Origin: Escarpia spicata
Lineage: Eukaryota > Annelida > Polychaeta > Sabellida > Siboglinidae
Assembly: GCA_963995525.1 (NCBI GenBank)
Contig: OZ023206.1
Span: forward strand, 30,066,021 to 30,130,020
Direction: 5' to 3'
Length of the DNA stretch: 64,000 bases
How positions within the stretch are numbered: the first letter of the stretch is position 1; each line of letters starts with the position of its first letter. This document shows, one piece after another, positions 10,981 to 23,100 of this stretch. Position numbers and translations under genes: made by a program. A model generated the notes under the pieces. That model saw only the letters and a program-made list of their open reading frames with translations, made no database searches and was not told where the DNA came from.

Positions 10981-11665
10981 TTCAGAGCACGTACGTAACT
11001 TGTTATTCCTGTTAATAAAATCTACCATACAAGAGACATTCCGTATTATAGCAGCCTTTATTTACATCTTATCAAATAATGAATATTTATGACGTAAATA
11101 AATATTTATGCTGTATTCTAATGTACAAGCATAATAGGGGTATGTTGCCAGATATATATCATGATGTATTTGTCCTGCAAATATCCACACATAAATATAA
11201 TACAAGGCAGGAAGTAACATATAAAATACCATCCTGCAAGACTAATTGTAGACAACTGTCTTTGGCTTATGTTGGTCCTAAAATCTGGAATACATTTATT
11301 ACAAATAACTATTTACAATATTGTACATCTTTTCATATGTTCAAACAAAGGACCAAGCGTCTAATTCTAGCAAACATATGTTAAATGCTGCTTTAATGTA
11401 ATTTTGTCATGTTAAGATGTACCTGGTGTTCAGTCTTACGGTACTCGTATAATGCATTATTAAATAATTAGTTAGTTTATTATGTTTTTGTTTTGTTTTT
11501 TGACACGAATCATAGTTTTCATTTCAAATATGACATGAATAAGGAACACAAGCAATGTGTTGTTTCGTTCCATTTGTTACGTAATGTATACATGTTTCAT
11601 ATTACTGCTACATCTGTGCTATACTTAACATTATGTATCAATAAAGATTATTATTATTATTATAG
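10981..11665 (+). mobile_element. 5'-truncated LINE with (ATT)n tail
   Basis: The open frame to 11384 ends with HKYNTRQEVTYKIP, then YVGPKIWNTFITNNY and FHMFKQRTKRL before TAA. This is the conserved tail of an L2/CR1-type polymerase. About 260 bases of AT-rich 3' UTR follow, ending 'caataaag' plus attattattattat at about 11640-11664. The intact 3' end with loss of the 5' part fits target-primed reverse transcription. Confidence 0.75.
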
Positions 11666-12460
11666 TTAGTTAGATAAATATGCGCACTGTCCCTGGCTTT
11701 CTCGACTGTTGCAACTAGCGCCATCTGTGAGACCAGTTGCTACGTCATACGGGGCACGTTGTTGGGGTAAAAAAACGCACTTCACGATGTAGAAGTCGTG
11801 TGCACAGGTTGCCACATTAATCGTACGATAATCCGATTACACATCTCTTCTGTAAAGTACATCACGCTATTTCTGGAAATGTTTGCATAGGCGGATGCAG
11901 GAGTGCTTAAATCTTGGGGGTACGTGCCTCATAGGAATTAGACGTGCCCGCAGACATTGTATAATGGTTCCACGGGACCGTGCCCCCTAGACCATTTTAA
12001 ATGTGCCCCCGTTCATATTATGATAAGTAACAGAAGTTAAGATGATGCAGCGGCGAAATGTTTTAACAGCACATCGCCCACCTATCACCCCCCCCCCCCC
12101 CCCCTCTTCCGATGGTGTCACAGTCCATGTACTACACCACTTAGTTCGGCCGCCACTGGAGGTTTTTGTGCCCCCCCCCCATAGACTCGATTTCTGGATC
12201 CGCCCTTCGTTTGATAACCCCACCCATTCTTCTTGATACGGTTTGTGGTGTTGGCATGTTCACTCCCCTAAAATTAAGTTAGTCTTGACAAAGACACCCT
12301 ATGATACATACATCATTATTATTATATCCGTTGTATCGATTCATTATATACACGTAAATTTAAGTATACGTAGAAGTCTTCGTGATTCTGTGTACAACAC
12401 TGCACTCACAACATATATATGGCAAAAGGGAACGGGCAAACACTGATTGATACGAAGTAA
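11666..12460. other. Unassigned intergenic DNA with C runs
   Basis: Contains a C run of roughly 18 at 12090-12107 and another of about 10 near 12171-12180. No coding signal was found. Confidence 0.4.
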
Positions 12461-13410
12461 AAATCACTGTCGTGGAACCTGTCATCGAATCCAAGCGCTC
12501 TGCTCTCATCAACGTCAAGCGAGACCCAAGCAAAATGAATGTGTATGCACTAAGCTAGCTCTGCTAGGAACAATGCCCAACAGACTGTTCGGAGTTGCGC
12601 TAACGACTACTGGCTGCAACTGAATTAGTCGGATCATACATATATCACCTGACACAGGGTATGTCAGGGGCACGTGTGGTGGAATTAAGAAGGCAACAGG
12701 TCCATCCCAAAAGAAGATTCCTCCACTGAAAACAAAGTCAGGAGAGGTAATCAAAAAAGCAATGGACAGATGGATAGAGCACTATACCTCGAACTATACT
12801 CCCGGGAAAATAGTATCACCCAGATGGCACTATAGACACCATTGAGAGGTTGTCCGTTAAAGTAAAGCTACACATTGAACCCACAATGGAGTGCGCAACA
12901 AAGCTATTGGCTCACCAGTGGAAAAGCCTCTGAAAATGCCGTACCATGTGAAATCATCAAGCATGGAAAACTTGCAATACTGCAACACGAATTGATCCGC
13001 CCCCGTTGGAAGAAGGGAGCAGTTACCCAGGATATGCGCGATGTACAAAACATGTACAAAAACAAAGATGATCGTATATAGCGATTGCAACAACTACCAC
13101 GTTGAGCGTCGTGGGAAAGGTTTTAGCTCGTGTTGCCCTGGTCAGCCTACAGATCCTTGCTGAACGCAACTATTCCGAGTCTCAATGTGGCTTCAGAACC
13201 GGAAGATCCACAGTAGATTTTACATTTTCTGTTCGACAACTGCAAAAGAAATGTTGAGAACAAAGAAGACCACCGCGTATTGCCATTGTTGACTTCACGA
13301 TGCATTTCACCTCTTTTATCAAAAGCGGATTTTTCAAGCTGCTGGAGAACACTGGCTGTCATCCTAAACTGCTCAGTTTGATGTCCTCTTTCCATGACAG
13401 AATCGTTACG
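12461..13410 (+). mobile_element. Degenerate LINE reverse transcriptase relic
   Basis: Scattered plus-strand pieces match one polymerase in order: EIIKHGKLAILQHELI, RWKKGAVTQDMRDV, then VVGKVLARVALVSL, SESQCGFRTGRSTVDFTF, RIAIVDFT and LLENTGCHPKLLSLMSSFHD. These are the linker and first RT blocks (finger and palm). Stops and frame changes separate them, so it is long dead. Confidence 0.75.
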
Positions 13411-14190
13411 TAGCGCTTACCCAGATACCTCCTATCCCCACGTAACACTTCGTCACGCTTTCCCATAGACCCCCATTTGAGAGAGAGAAAAAACAACTCC
13501 CCTGTGTGTTATGCACATGTCAATTTTATACTCTTTGCATCCGAGCTGTCGATTGGGGTTCGAACCCACCTATGTGCGATTTAAAAAATAAGCTGTGTCG
13601 TCCACAACCGACGATACCTGTTTCTTTCGGAAGGGTCACTGTTCTTTCTAACATGGGAAAAAAATAGTGTATATAGTTAGGGAATGGAAAACCTCATACA
13701 GCGCTTCATTGGCTGCTGCCAACCCCCCTTGATCTGATCGTGGAGTAAGCGCTTCGTACTGTCTCTGCGGTAAGTTCACCTGCGCAATATAAAACACCAC
13801 TTCGTAACTATTATATTGAAGCAATTGGGAGCTTTTGTAAACCGATACGCTCATTTAAGACACTAAAATTCACACGTACATTTCTGCATGCAGCCAACTG
13901 GTTTATTGCCATCTGTCTGATATATCGAAAGAAAATCGAATAGGATAACCTACGTACCTTTTAATCATTTTATAAAACTTGCCCAGACACATGCCCGTAG
14001 GTTTTATGGACCAGCGCCATATATCTGTAGCGTTTGCGGCGAGCGGTCGGCAGGGAAGCATACGGGCACACGTTCACTCACTCAGTCATACTAATGGTAA
14101 GTCAGTTTATAAGTTTTCACAGTTTATTATATGCGGAAAACCCTACCAATACAAGATCTAATACACAACATACGGCTATGTCTGCTAAAT
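13411..14190. other. Unassigned intergenic DNA
   Basis: No coding signal, repeat array or RNA gene recognised. Confidence 0.3.
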
Positions 14191-14214
14191 AGGGTAAGGT
14201 CGGGCACTATGAGC
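14191..14214 (+). repeat. Left terminal inverted repeat of the pogo-like element
   Basis: Pairs with 24762-24785 on the opposite strand, 19 of 24 bases. A TA target duplication is not clean at either edge, so the exact ends may be off by one or two bases. Confidence 0.7.
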
Positions 14215-14564
14215 AAAGTTTTGTTTTCGGCCAATATTTTGCTAAATATATATCCGAATTGCTCCATTTAAGGTGCGTGGTGTCGACCTTTACAAACTCT
14301 TTCTGGAAACTGCATTGGTTTCACTGTATGTTTTAATAAAATAATACAGCATGGAAATAAGTAATTTGAAAAAAGTTTTCATATTACCCGAAGTGTCGGG
14401 CAATATGAGCTTGCTTCTAAACTGTGTGTATGACTCATGTTTAATAATTATAAGATATACGATGGCTATTATTATGACAATTTATTATTACTTAATAATA
14501 CACGGAAACTTATTCATTATATATCTTAACTAGAAGATTAACAGTACTGTAAAATGGAACGTTT

Positions 14565-14862
14565 TAAAACTAGAAAATGTATAAAAACAACCATGGCACG
14601 TGAAAGTGTCATCGTCAATGAATCCGGATTCCTCGACGCATTATTCATTAAATTACTGGATAATACATTGAAACGTATCACCAAAATTCATAATGTATCT
14701 ATAGGGCCTAGATCTATGATCCGTGGAAGATTAACGGTATTGTAAGAAATTGAACGTAGCATAGGCCTATAAATGGTAACTAGAAAATGTCTAAAAACAA
14801 CCCTGGCATGTGAATGTGTCATCGTCGAGTATTCAAAATTCTTCGCCGCATGATTCGTGGAA
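14565..14862. repeat. Imperfect direct repeat at the left end of the pogo-like element
   Basis: About 75 bases starting 'actagaaaatgtataaaaac' at 14565 recur with changes from about 14778, including 'gtgtcatcgtc'. The second copy overlaps the transposase C-terminal codons. Confidence 0.5.
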
Positions 14863-14868
14863 CCATTC
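14838..14868 (-). pseudogene. Last codons of the pogo-like transposase
   Basis: On the minus strand this reads W-F-H-E-S-C-G-E-E-F and then TGA. It completes the C-terminal zinc-like motif that is cut at 17926 (CGEW). The six bases GAATGG occur on both sides of the LINE, so one copy is the target duplication. The joined motif CxxCxxWFHxxC is usual at the end of Tigger-type transposases. Confidence 0.75.
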
Positions 14869-17800
14869 TTACTTACTTGTGCCCATCGTCCCTCCTGGGG
14901 CATAGGCCGTCGACAACAGCTCTCCAGAGTCCTCTGTCCTGGGCTCTTGTTTCAAGCTGTCTCCAAGTGTGTCCTGTCTTCTTGGTGTCCGCATGGAGGT
15001 CCCTTCGCCACGTGTTCTTTGGACGACCTCTTTTTCTCCTGCCTTGTGGGTTCCACGTCAGAGCCTGTCTGGTGATAGTTGATGCTGATTTCCGGAGCGT
15101 GTGACCAATCCATCCCCATCGTCTTCTTCTTATTTCATCTTCGGCAGACAGTTTGTGTGTCCTCTTCCACAAGTCAGTGTTGCTGATGGTGTCTGGCCAG
15201 CGGATCTGGAGGATTCTTCTTAGACAGTTGTTGATGAAGGTCTGTACTTTCTTGATGGTGGTGTTGGTTGTCCTCCATGTCTGCTCCATACAGTAGGACT
15301 GACTTCACGTTGGAGTTAAACTGTCGGATCTTCGTGTGTAATGACAACACTTTGGAGCTCCAGATGTTCTTGAGCTGTGTAAATGCTCCTCTCGCCTTGC
15401 CACCCTGCTTGTCGGTGATGCTACCCAGGTATGTAAAGGCCTCTACCTCTTCAAGTGCACTCCCTTCCAGTGTGACTGGTTCAGTGCTGGCTCTATTAAC
15501 CTTCAGGACTTTTGACTTTCCTTTATGTATGTTGAGACCCACTTGTGAGGAGATGGCTGCCAGTTCAGTGGTCTTCTCCTGCATCTGCTGGTGGCTGTGG
15601 GACAACAGTGCCCGATCGTCGGCAAAGTCCACGTCCTCCAGTTGCGTCTACAGTGTCCACTGGATTCCATTTCTTCTCTGGGTTGTGCATGTCTTCAGTA
15701 TCCAATCGATGGCCAGGAGAAAGAGGAACGGGGACAGCAGGCAGCCTTGTCTAACTCCAGTCTTCACTTCGAAACGGTTCGTTTGCTGTCCTCCATGAAT
15801 TACTCTGCAGCCTGTTCCTTCATAACTGTTCTTAATCAGGTTGACCAGTTTGATTGGTATGCCATAATGTCGTAGTAGTTTCCACAGAGTCTCCCTGTCT
15901 ACGCCGTCAAACGCCTTTTCGTAGTCAACAAAGTTGATGTAGAGCGAGGAGTTCCACTCCAAGGATTGCTCTACTATGATGCGCAGTGTTGCGATCTGAT
16001 CTACGCATGATCTGTTCGAGCGGAATCCAGCTTGCTGATATCTCAGCAGTGGGTCGACTGCATCTTTCATTCTCTCCAAGATTATTCTGTTGAATACTTT
16101 CCTTGGCACTGACAGAAGTGTGATTCCTCTGTAGTTGGAACAGTTGCTGAGGTCTCCTTTCTTGGGGAGTTTTTTTCCAGATCTTTCCAAAGAGAGGGTA
16201 CAATAGTTCCACAGAGATGTCTGTATTTGCCTTGAGTTCTTCTGCAGGAATCTCGTCCGGTCCTGCTGCTTTGTTATTCTTCAGCTGCTTTATGGCCCTC
16301 CTGATTTCTTCCTTGGTAGGCTTGTCACACTTGATGGGTAGGTCCGCTTCTGCTGGATGTATGTCTGGGGGGTCCGGTGGGGCAGGTCTGTTCAAAAGTT
16401 CTTCAAAATGTTCAGCCCATCTGTTGAGCTGTTTCTCAGTTCCTGTGATGATCTTTCCTTCCTTGTCATTAACTGGTCGTTCTGGTTTGCTCTGCTTGCC
16501 TGATAATTTCCCGGTGGTGTCGTACAGCTGTCTCATATTTCCGCTGCCTGCAGCTTGCTCTGCCTCTTCTGCCAGGCTGTCAATGTAGTTGCGCTTGTCT
16601 GTTTTTACACTCTTCTTTACTTCTCTGTTGGCTTCTGTCTGCTCTTCCTGTGCCTTTGCCTTTGCTGCTCTTGTTCGACTGTTGTTTACTGCTGATTTCT
16701 TCTTCTTCCGCACTTGGATCCTGCGCAAGTTTTCTGCTGTGATCTAATCTTTCTGTTGCTGTTTCTTCAGGCCAACCACTTCTTGGCAAGTTGATGTCAG
16801 TGTCTTTTTGGTGTTCTGCCACTGGCTGTTCAGGTCAGATTCTTCATCATGCAGCTCTTGTAGCACTTGGAATTTGTTAGCAAGGTTCAGCTTGTATTCC
16901 TCTCTTGTCTGTGGATCTTTCAGGAGGCCGACATTGTACTTTCATCTCTTTGTTGCTGTCTCCATCCAATTTTTCTTCAGCTTGAGTTTCAGCCTAGCAA
17001 CCAGCAGGTGATGGTCGGATGCAACGTCAGCTCCCCTCTTCACTCTTACATCATGAAGTGACCTCCTGAATCTCGTGCCTATGCAGATGTGATCTATCTG
17101 GTTCTCTGTAACGTGGTCGGGTGACACCCATGTAGTATTGTGTATCCTTTTGTGTGTGAAAATCTGCCTCCGATGACAACCTTGTTCAGTGCACATGTGT
17201 CCGCAAATCTCTCTCCATTCTCGTTCATCTCTCCAACACCGTGGGTTCCCATCACTTCTTCATATCCGTTGTTGTCCATTCCAATCTTCGCATTGAAATC
17301 TCCCATAAGGATGGTCACATCCTTTTCTCGGCACTTGTCCAAGATGCTTTGTAGTCTGCTGTAGAACTGGTCTTCATCACTATTTCTTCATCGTTGGTGC
17401 GTAGCACTGGATGACATCATCTTGATTTTCTTTTTCTTTGTTCTGAAGGATGCTGTGATGATTCTCGGTCCACGCGCTTCCCATCCTATCAACGCCCTCT
17501 GGCCCGGGCTTGATAGCATGAGTGCTACACCTTCAGTGTGGGGGGCATCGTCTTCTTCATGTCCCGAGAAAAGTAACATCTCTCCTGTAGGTATTCATCT
17601 CTGTCCTGACTGTGTCCATCTTGTCTCGCTCATTCCCAACAGTGCAAGGTTGTAGTTTTTCATTTCCGCTGCTACTTGTGCTGTCCTTCCTGTCTGGTGC
17701 ATGGTCCTCACGTTCCATGTTCCCATATTAATTAGCTTGGTCGAAAGAAGGGTGCTCGGCCCTGTGGCTTCCGTGGTCTCTCGGCTTTCACCACATGGCG

Positions 17801-17925
17801 TCATAGGTCCTCGGGATGAAGACCCTTCCTCTTCCAGGCATGTGTTCTCTATAAATTCTGTTGTCGACGTTTCTGTAGCAAGTAGTTTTGTACGAGGTGG
17901 GGGTGCTAGCCCCACGCCCAACCCT
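14869..17925 (-). mobile_element. LINE (endonuclease plus reverse transcriptase), inserted in the transposase
   Basis: Minus-strand coding, about 3.06 kb. From the 5' end it has the endonuclease start MGTWNVRTMHQTGRTAQV, then VTILMGDFNAKIG and ASDHHLLVARLKLKL. The polymerase follows with GDLSNCSNYRGITLLSVP, YINFVDYEKAFDGVDRETL, GVRQGCLLSPFLF and the FADD catalytic box, then [12 protein letters not shown] and [16 protein letters not shown] near the tail. The 3' end is AAGTAAGTAAG. Several frame changes break the ORF. Flanking CCATTC (14863-14868 and 17926-17931) is the target duplication. The clade may be RTE-like; I am unsure. Confidence 0.85.
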
Positions 17926-18728
17926 CCATTCACCACATGGTTTGCACTGGATCCAGTCTTCATTTCGCTTGTGATCTGAATCGTCCCCGAAATCGACGCC
18001 ACACTTATAACATGGGGTTTTAACCCGAAGTTCCTTAACAGCTACTTTATTCACACGAACACGTTTGGTCTTCGGTGGCTTCTTTTCAGTTTTGGAAGCG
18101 CTCCGAGGACTAGGCCCAGTTGCCACGAGACTCTGCTTGTACGGCGAACTCGTGATAATTTCGGCGTGAGCTACTTTTCGTCTCTTGCTGGCGCCTTCAG
18201 CCATCTTAGGCCTGGGAACGGCTGGTGAACAATTAATCAGTCGTTGAAACGATAGGTCTTCACCATCTGGATCGCAGTTCTCCTCGCGTGTATCAGCGGA
18301 AACGTGCACATCCGCCTCAACGCCGCAAACAGTTCCAAATTCAATTAGTAGGCTTTAAAGTGTGATTTATGTTAGGCCCTAATGGTACTTACGCTACTTC
18401 TTATTTCATATCGTCATTGTATTTGTTGACGTCACCGCCGTCGTCTTCATCGTTATTACTAAATAGGCATAACCGCCATAAGCTTACAATGTTAACTTTA
18501 TTTTTACCAAACGAAAACAATTATAGGCTACCTGATAACCTGGCAGAGACTAGGAAGGTCGCGCGCTGCTGTGAAGCTCGGAGCAACTGAAGAGTCGCGC
18601 GCTGCTGTGAAGCTCGGAGCAACTGACGAGTCGCGTGCTGCTGTGAAGTTCGGAGCAACTGACGAGTCGCGCGCTGCTGTGAAGCTCGGAGCAACTGACG
18701 AGTCGTGCGCTGCTGTGAAGCTCGGAGC
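17926..18728 (-). pseudogene. pogo-like transposase, C-terminal region between the two insertions
   Basis: The minus strand gives an 11-residue repeat (VAPSFTAARDS) five times, then a stop near 18530. A basic stretch follows (KKPPKTKRVRVNK), then KTPCYKCGVDFGDDSDHKRN and EDWIQCKPCGEW, where the LINE cuts in. The Cys-x2-Cys pairs and WIQC match the tail motif of Tigger-type transposases. An open frame at 17788-18309 runs across the junction into LINE 5' sequence and is a chimera of the two elements. Confidence 0.75.
18558..18728. repeat. 33-bp coding tandem repeat (about five units)
   Basis: Units such as 'gctgtgaagctcggagcaac' plus 13 more bases encode VAPSFTAARDS in the transposase. One to two further units lie beyond the Gypsy element at 23096-23160. 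The Gypsy element entered inside a unit. Confidence 0.8.
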
Positions 18729-18871
18729 TGTAATGTTGTTGTGTTTCGGTTGTTTCACTGTGAGTTTGATAACCACCGAACACGCCGTGTGTGGAAAGGA
18801 TAGAAGCGGAAGTTCCATAATGTATTCAAAAGTAAAATACAAATCTGCGCGTAGAAAACGGCTACATTACA
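18729..18871 (-). repeat. 3' LTR
   Basis: 143 bases, TG...CA ends, about 96% identical to 22953-23095. Preceded on the minus strand by the purine tract at 18872-18887. Confidence 0.9.
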
Positions 18872-18996
18872 TTCCTCCCTGTCTCGGAAGAATACTTGTG
18901 ACTGTAATAAACCGAAACTAAAACTAAGTGTCCTTGTGATATACGGATAATAAAGAACAGTAAAACACCTTAAATACAAGGATACGAGTTGCTACT

Positions 18997-21900
18997 CTAA
19001 ACGTCAATCACGAAATCTCTAAACCTCGTAGGTGCCTTCACCCGTCTCACAGGTCTCTGTGGAACATTCGCGTGCGCAGCTTCGTCGTTTTGCTGATCGC
19101 GAACTTCTCGAGTCAGGTAGTCGTCTAGTTGGTCGAGTTGGTCGTCTTCACTGATGTCGTCGAACTTCACGCGCGGCACAGCCTTGAAGTGCGAGACGTT
19201 ACGTGTTATGGAGTAGTTTCCACGACTCGCAGTGACCATGTTGCCTTTCGTGGCCGACACTTTCAGTGGACGAGGGTCGAACGCAGCTGACAGTTTATTC
19301 TTACGCGTCTGTCGGACGAGTACAATGTCGCCCACGCGCAGATGGCTGTCGCTCGCATGACGTCGCTCGTCTGCGTTTCTCTTCATCTTGGCTTTCTCTT
19401 GGGCATCTCGATTCTCTATCTCTCTTCTCTGTGGATTCCTCTCGTACATTTGGGGTAGCAAGACTTTCATATGTCGCCCGTTCAGTAGTTGACTCGGTGA
19501 CACGCCTGTCGAAGAATGTGGCGTTGCACGATACTGACGCAAGAACGTGTAGAGTTCTTGTTTCCAATTTCGTTTCTCGATGAAAGCTGATCTGATTTTT
19601 ACCCAGTTTTCATGAAACGTTCCACTTCGCCATTGGCGCCTGGCCACAGCGGAGTGACGCGTCTGTGATTGAAACCAAGATATGATGCAAATTTCGTGAA
19701 TTCATGTCCATTGAACGGAGGTCCATTATCAGTTCTTATTTGTTGTGGAATCCCTTGGCGAGCAAATATTGCGTCTAGCTTGGGAATTACCGTGTTGCTG
19801 CTTGTTGAATTAATGATTTCGACTTCTGGGAAGCGGCTGAAGTCATCGATGACGACGATCAGTGACTCTCCGCTCGGAAACGGTCCGATGAAGTCGATCG
19901 ATAGGTCTTGCCACGGTGCGTCTGGAAGTTGAGACATTCGCAGCGGTGTGCAGCGCTCGGAACCGTGCGTGGTCGTGGCTTGGCAAGGCAGGCATGCCTT
20001 GACTTTGTCGTCTACCATGATGTCGATTCCAGGGAACCACACCTTCTCTCTCAGTAGGCTTTTCGTCTTTACGACTTCTTGATGCCCACGATGTGCAAGA
20101 ACGACGGCACGCTCGCGGAGTGAAAAGGGAAGGACGATGCGTGTTTGTCGTAGGACCATACCTTGGTGTACAGCTAGTTCGTCCTTGAGCTTCAGGTAGG
20201 GTGACACTTCCTCATCGGTCCATTGACCGCTCTCTATGGCGTGCAGTAGCTTCTGCATGACGTTGTCTTGTAGATATTGTAGTTTCACCTTCTGCAGCGT
20301 CATCGCCTTGGGTATGCTGTTACTACAAATGTAGTTGACCGTATTTTCTACAGCATCAGTTGCCGGTGGTTCAACAGGGTGGCGACTCAGGTAATCCGCC
20401 GGGTTCTCGTCATCTCGTCCTGGGCGGTAGAGGAGTGAGTAGTTGTACAGCGAGAGTCTCAATCACCATCGCTCCACTCGCGCAGACGCTCGTCTCTGAC
20501 TGGCGAATATTCCTAGCAGCGGCTTGTGATCGGTGATGATCTCGAATTCCGATCCATAGACGTAGAGGTGAAAGTGTTCTGCACCCCACACGACAGCCAA
20601 CATTTCTCGTTCAGTTTGCGAGTATCGCTGTTCGATTGAAGATAGCGCTCGGCTGGCGTAACTAACGACCTTGTCGTCTTGACACAATATCGCGCCGATG
20701 CCGACAGGACTTGCATCGACCAGCACTTTTGACGGTTTCGTCGCATCAAAGTACTGTACAGTGCACACACTGGCTAGCTTCGCCTTCAAGTTGTCGAGTG
20801 CCTGTTGATGTTTGCTTTTCCATTCCCATGGAATGTCTTTGTGTGTCAGTCCTCGGAGTGATGCAGTGACATCCGAGTAGCTAGGAATTAATCGCGACAC
20901 GTATTGTGCCATTCCCAACAACGAACGTACTTCACTGGCATTCTGCGGTGCAGCTGCATTGACGATTGCTGACGTCTTCTTTGGATCCGCCTCGATGCCA
21001 GTCGCGCTGAAGATGTGTCCATAGAAGCACACTTGTTTTTGAGAGAATAAACACTTCTCTCTGTTGAGTTTGACGTTCTTGTTTTTCAGTCTCTCAAGCA
21101 CAGCTTTCAAGCGTGTGTCGTGTTCGCTGTGATTTTCCGTAGACGATGATGTCATCAGATATGTTCTTGCATCCAACTAAACCAGACAACAATTCGCTGA
21201 GTGTGTTTTGGAATATTTCAGATGCTGCGTTAATTCCAAACACCAGTCGTTTGTATTGCCATAGTACCACGTTTGTTGTGAATGTGGTTATGCATCTGCT
21301 TTCAGGACTCAATTCTAGCTGATGATACGCAGAGTTCAGGTCCAGCGTACTGAAGACAGATGAGCCATTCAGATCGGTGATTAGCTCGTCGATTGTTGGC
21401 ATGACATGTTTGATGCGTTGTACAGCTTTATTTGCTTCTCTCATGTCTACGCAGATTCTGACTTCACCCGATTTCTTAGGCACTACGACTATTGGGCTGA
21501 CCCATGGTGTTGGTTCGTTTACCCTCTCGATGATGTATAGCTTTTCTAGTCTATCGTCTGTGCTGTTGCTGTTTTGGAGTGACGCTCTGGTCGATGTGTA
21601 ATTTCACTTCCACGCCATCCACTTTTCCAACACCATAAAAGAGATCTGTGAACTGATCTACGATTTGTGGTTGGAACGTGCCATTTGTTGTGACGTTCTG
21701 TCTTGTTGCGACGTTTTGAGCGATGTGGAGGATTCCCAAGTCCTGTGCAGTTTGGCAGCCTAGCAGATTGCCTGTCGTGCCCTCCACCACATGAATGCTT
21801 GTGTCGATGACCGTCGAGCGAAACTTCACTTTCGTGATAAGCACGCCGATCACAGGTAGTGGTGTTTGTGAGCCATATGGATACACTTTCGTCGTAGGCT

Positions 21901-22917
21901 GTTTGAATAACATACTGCTGGATTGTCTGATCATTTTGAATGTGCTGTTGTCAATTATATTAACTGACGCCCCGGAATCTACAGTCATTTTTATAGGAGT
22001 TCCTTCAATCTGCACTGTGCTCGTTTGTTTGATTGTAGAAAAACATAATCATTGTCAGAATCAGCTGCCAGACTTTTTGGACTGACTGCGTTGGTGCTTG
22101 TGACAGTGTTAGTTTGCATTCGATTACCGTATTTAGATCTGCAGAATTTCTCGAAATGTCCATTCTTATGGCAAAAATTGCACGTTTTGCCTTTTGCAGC
22201 GCATTGATTAGTCGGCGGATGCGGATATTTGTCCCCACAGTAACGACATATTGTTGATGTATGTCTACTCGCAGTGTTCATTGATGTTGCGTTATTGAAC
22301 CGCTTATTTCAAGTTGCCTTTTTCTTGAAACGTTTGCTGGCGATGTTAACTTCAGCTTCTCTTGACGTTTCTCCTGATGTTTCCATCCCTGACGCTTGTT
22401 TCTCAGACAACTCCATCGCTCTGCCTTCATCCAGCATTTCAGTGAGCGATATAGTGGCATCACGCCACACACGGCGTCGTAGTCTTGACGACGTACAATT
22501 CTGCACAATCTGTGTCTTAATTTCACGATCAGTGTCAGTGAATTCGCAGGTTGCAACAAGACGTCTTAAACGCGTATGGTACGTGTCGAGTGATTCACCA
22601 ATTTCTTGTTTTTCTTTTCTGAATTGGTACACTTCGTACTCAATGTTCTTCTTTGGCGAGAAATATGCAGTGAGCTTTTCACAAGCTTTGTCAAAATCAT
22701 CAGGCGTGCCTGTATCTGGCAACGTTTCAAATATTTCGTACACCTGCTCGCCAGCATAATGTAGCAGCAGTGCTCTCTGACGTGCGCGACTACTAACGTC
22801 CATCGCCACCATCATGTTTGTGAAACGAGACAACCACTTCTTCCATCGGACGTCCGTATTGGCACTGTCCGTATACACGTCAAATTCGGCGAAATGCGGC
22901 AAACCGTTTGAAGCCAT
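18997..22917 (-). pseudogene. Gypsy gag-pol, disrupted
   Basis: Gag runs from 22917 (MASNGLPHFAEFDVYTDS) to a TGA near 22309. In the same frame follow two zinc knuckles (CRYCGDKYPHPPTNQC, CNFCHKNGHFEKFC). The protease has VDSGAS near 21970. RT shows LDLNSAYHQLELSPE and SDDIIVYG. RNase H shows VLVDASPVGIGA and ITDHKPLLG. Integrase has an HRGHQ...CLPC zinc site, IDFIGPF, RTDNGPPF and NGEVERFM, followed by VGDIVLVRQTRKNKL. Breaks include frame changes near 21170 and 19610 and a stop near 20463. The gag/protease frame change near 22010 may be a natural frameshift site. Confidence 0.85.
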
Positions 22918-22952
22918 GATATCTTAACTCACTTATTCATGCTCGTCGCCAA

Positions 22953-23095
22953 TGTAATGTTGTTGTGTTTGGGTTGATTCACTGTGAGTTTTATAACCAC
23001 CGAACACGCCGTGTGTGGAAAGGATAGAAGCGGAAGTTCCATAATGTATTCAAAAGTAAAATACTAATCTGCACGTAGTAAACGGCTACATTACA
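22953..23095 (-). repeat. 5' LTR
   Basis: 143 bases, TG...CA ends. Very short for a Gypsy LTR. It is followed on the minus strand by the leader and a gag ATG at 22917. Confidence 0.9.
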
Positions 23096-23100
23096 GGAGT

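Larger units (their letters stand above)
18729..23095 (-). mobile_element. Ty3/Gypsy LTR retrotransposon
   Basis: It is bounded by two 143-bp LTRs that begin TGTAATG and end CATTACA. Minus-strand order is gag, zinc knuckles, protease, reverse transcriptase, RNase H, integrase: the Ty3/Gypsy order. The tract before the 3' LTR is purine-rich (gacagggaggaa), and the leader after the 5' LTR begins ttggcgacga, plausible for a primer site. Target duplication is GGAG(C/T). The LTRs differ at about 6 of 143 positions. Frame breaks and stops make it inactive. Confidence 0.9.

Noticed and set aside
15268..16588. Plus-strand open frames of 120-176 codons
   Set aside because: Antisense shadows of the LINE polymerase on the minus strand.
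18997..22917. A domesticated gag-pol host gene
   Set aside because: Flanking LTRs, a target duplication and several stops and frame breaks show an ordinary dead Gypsy insertion.
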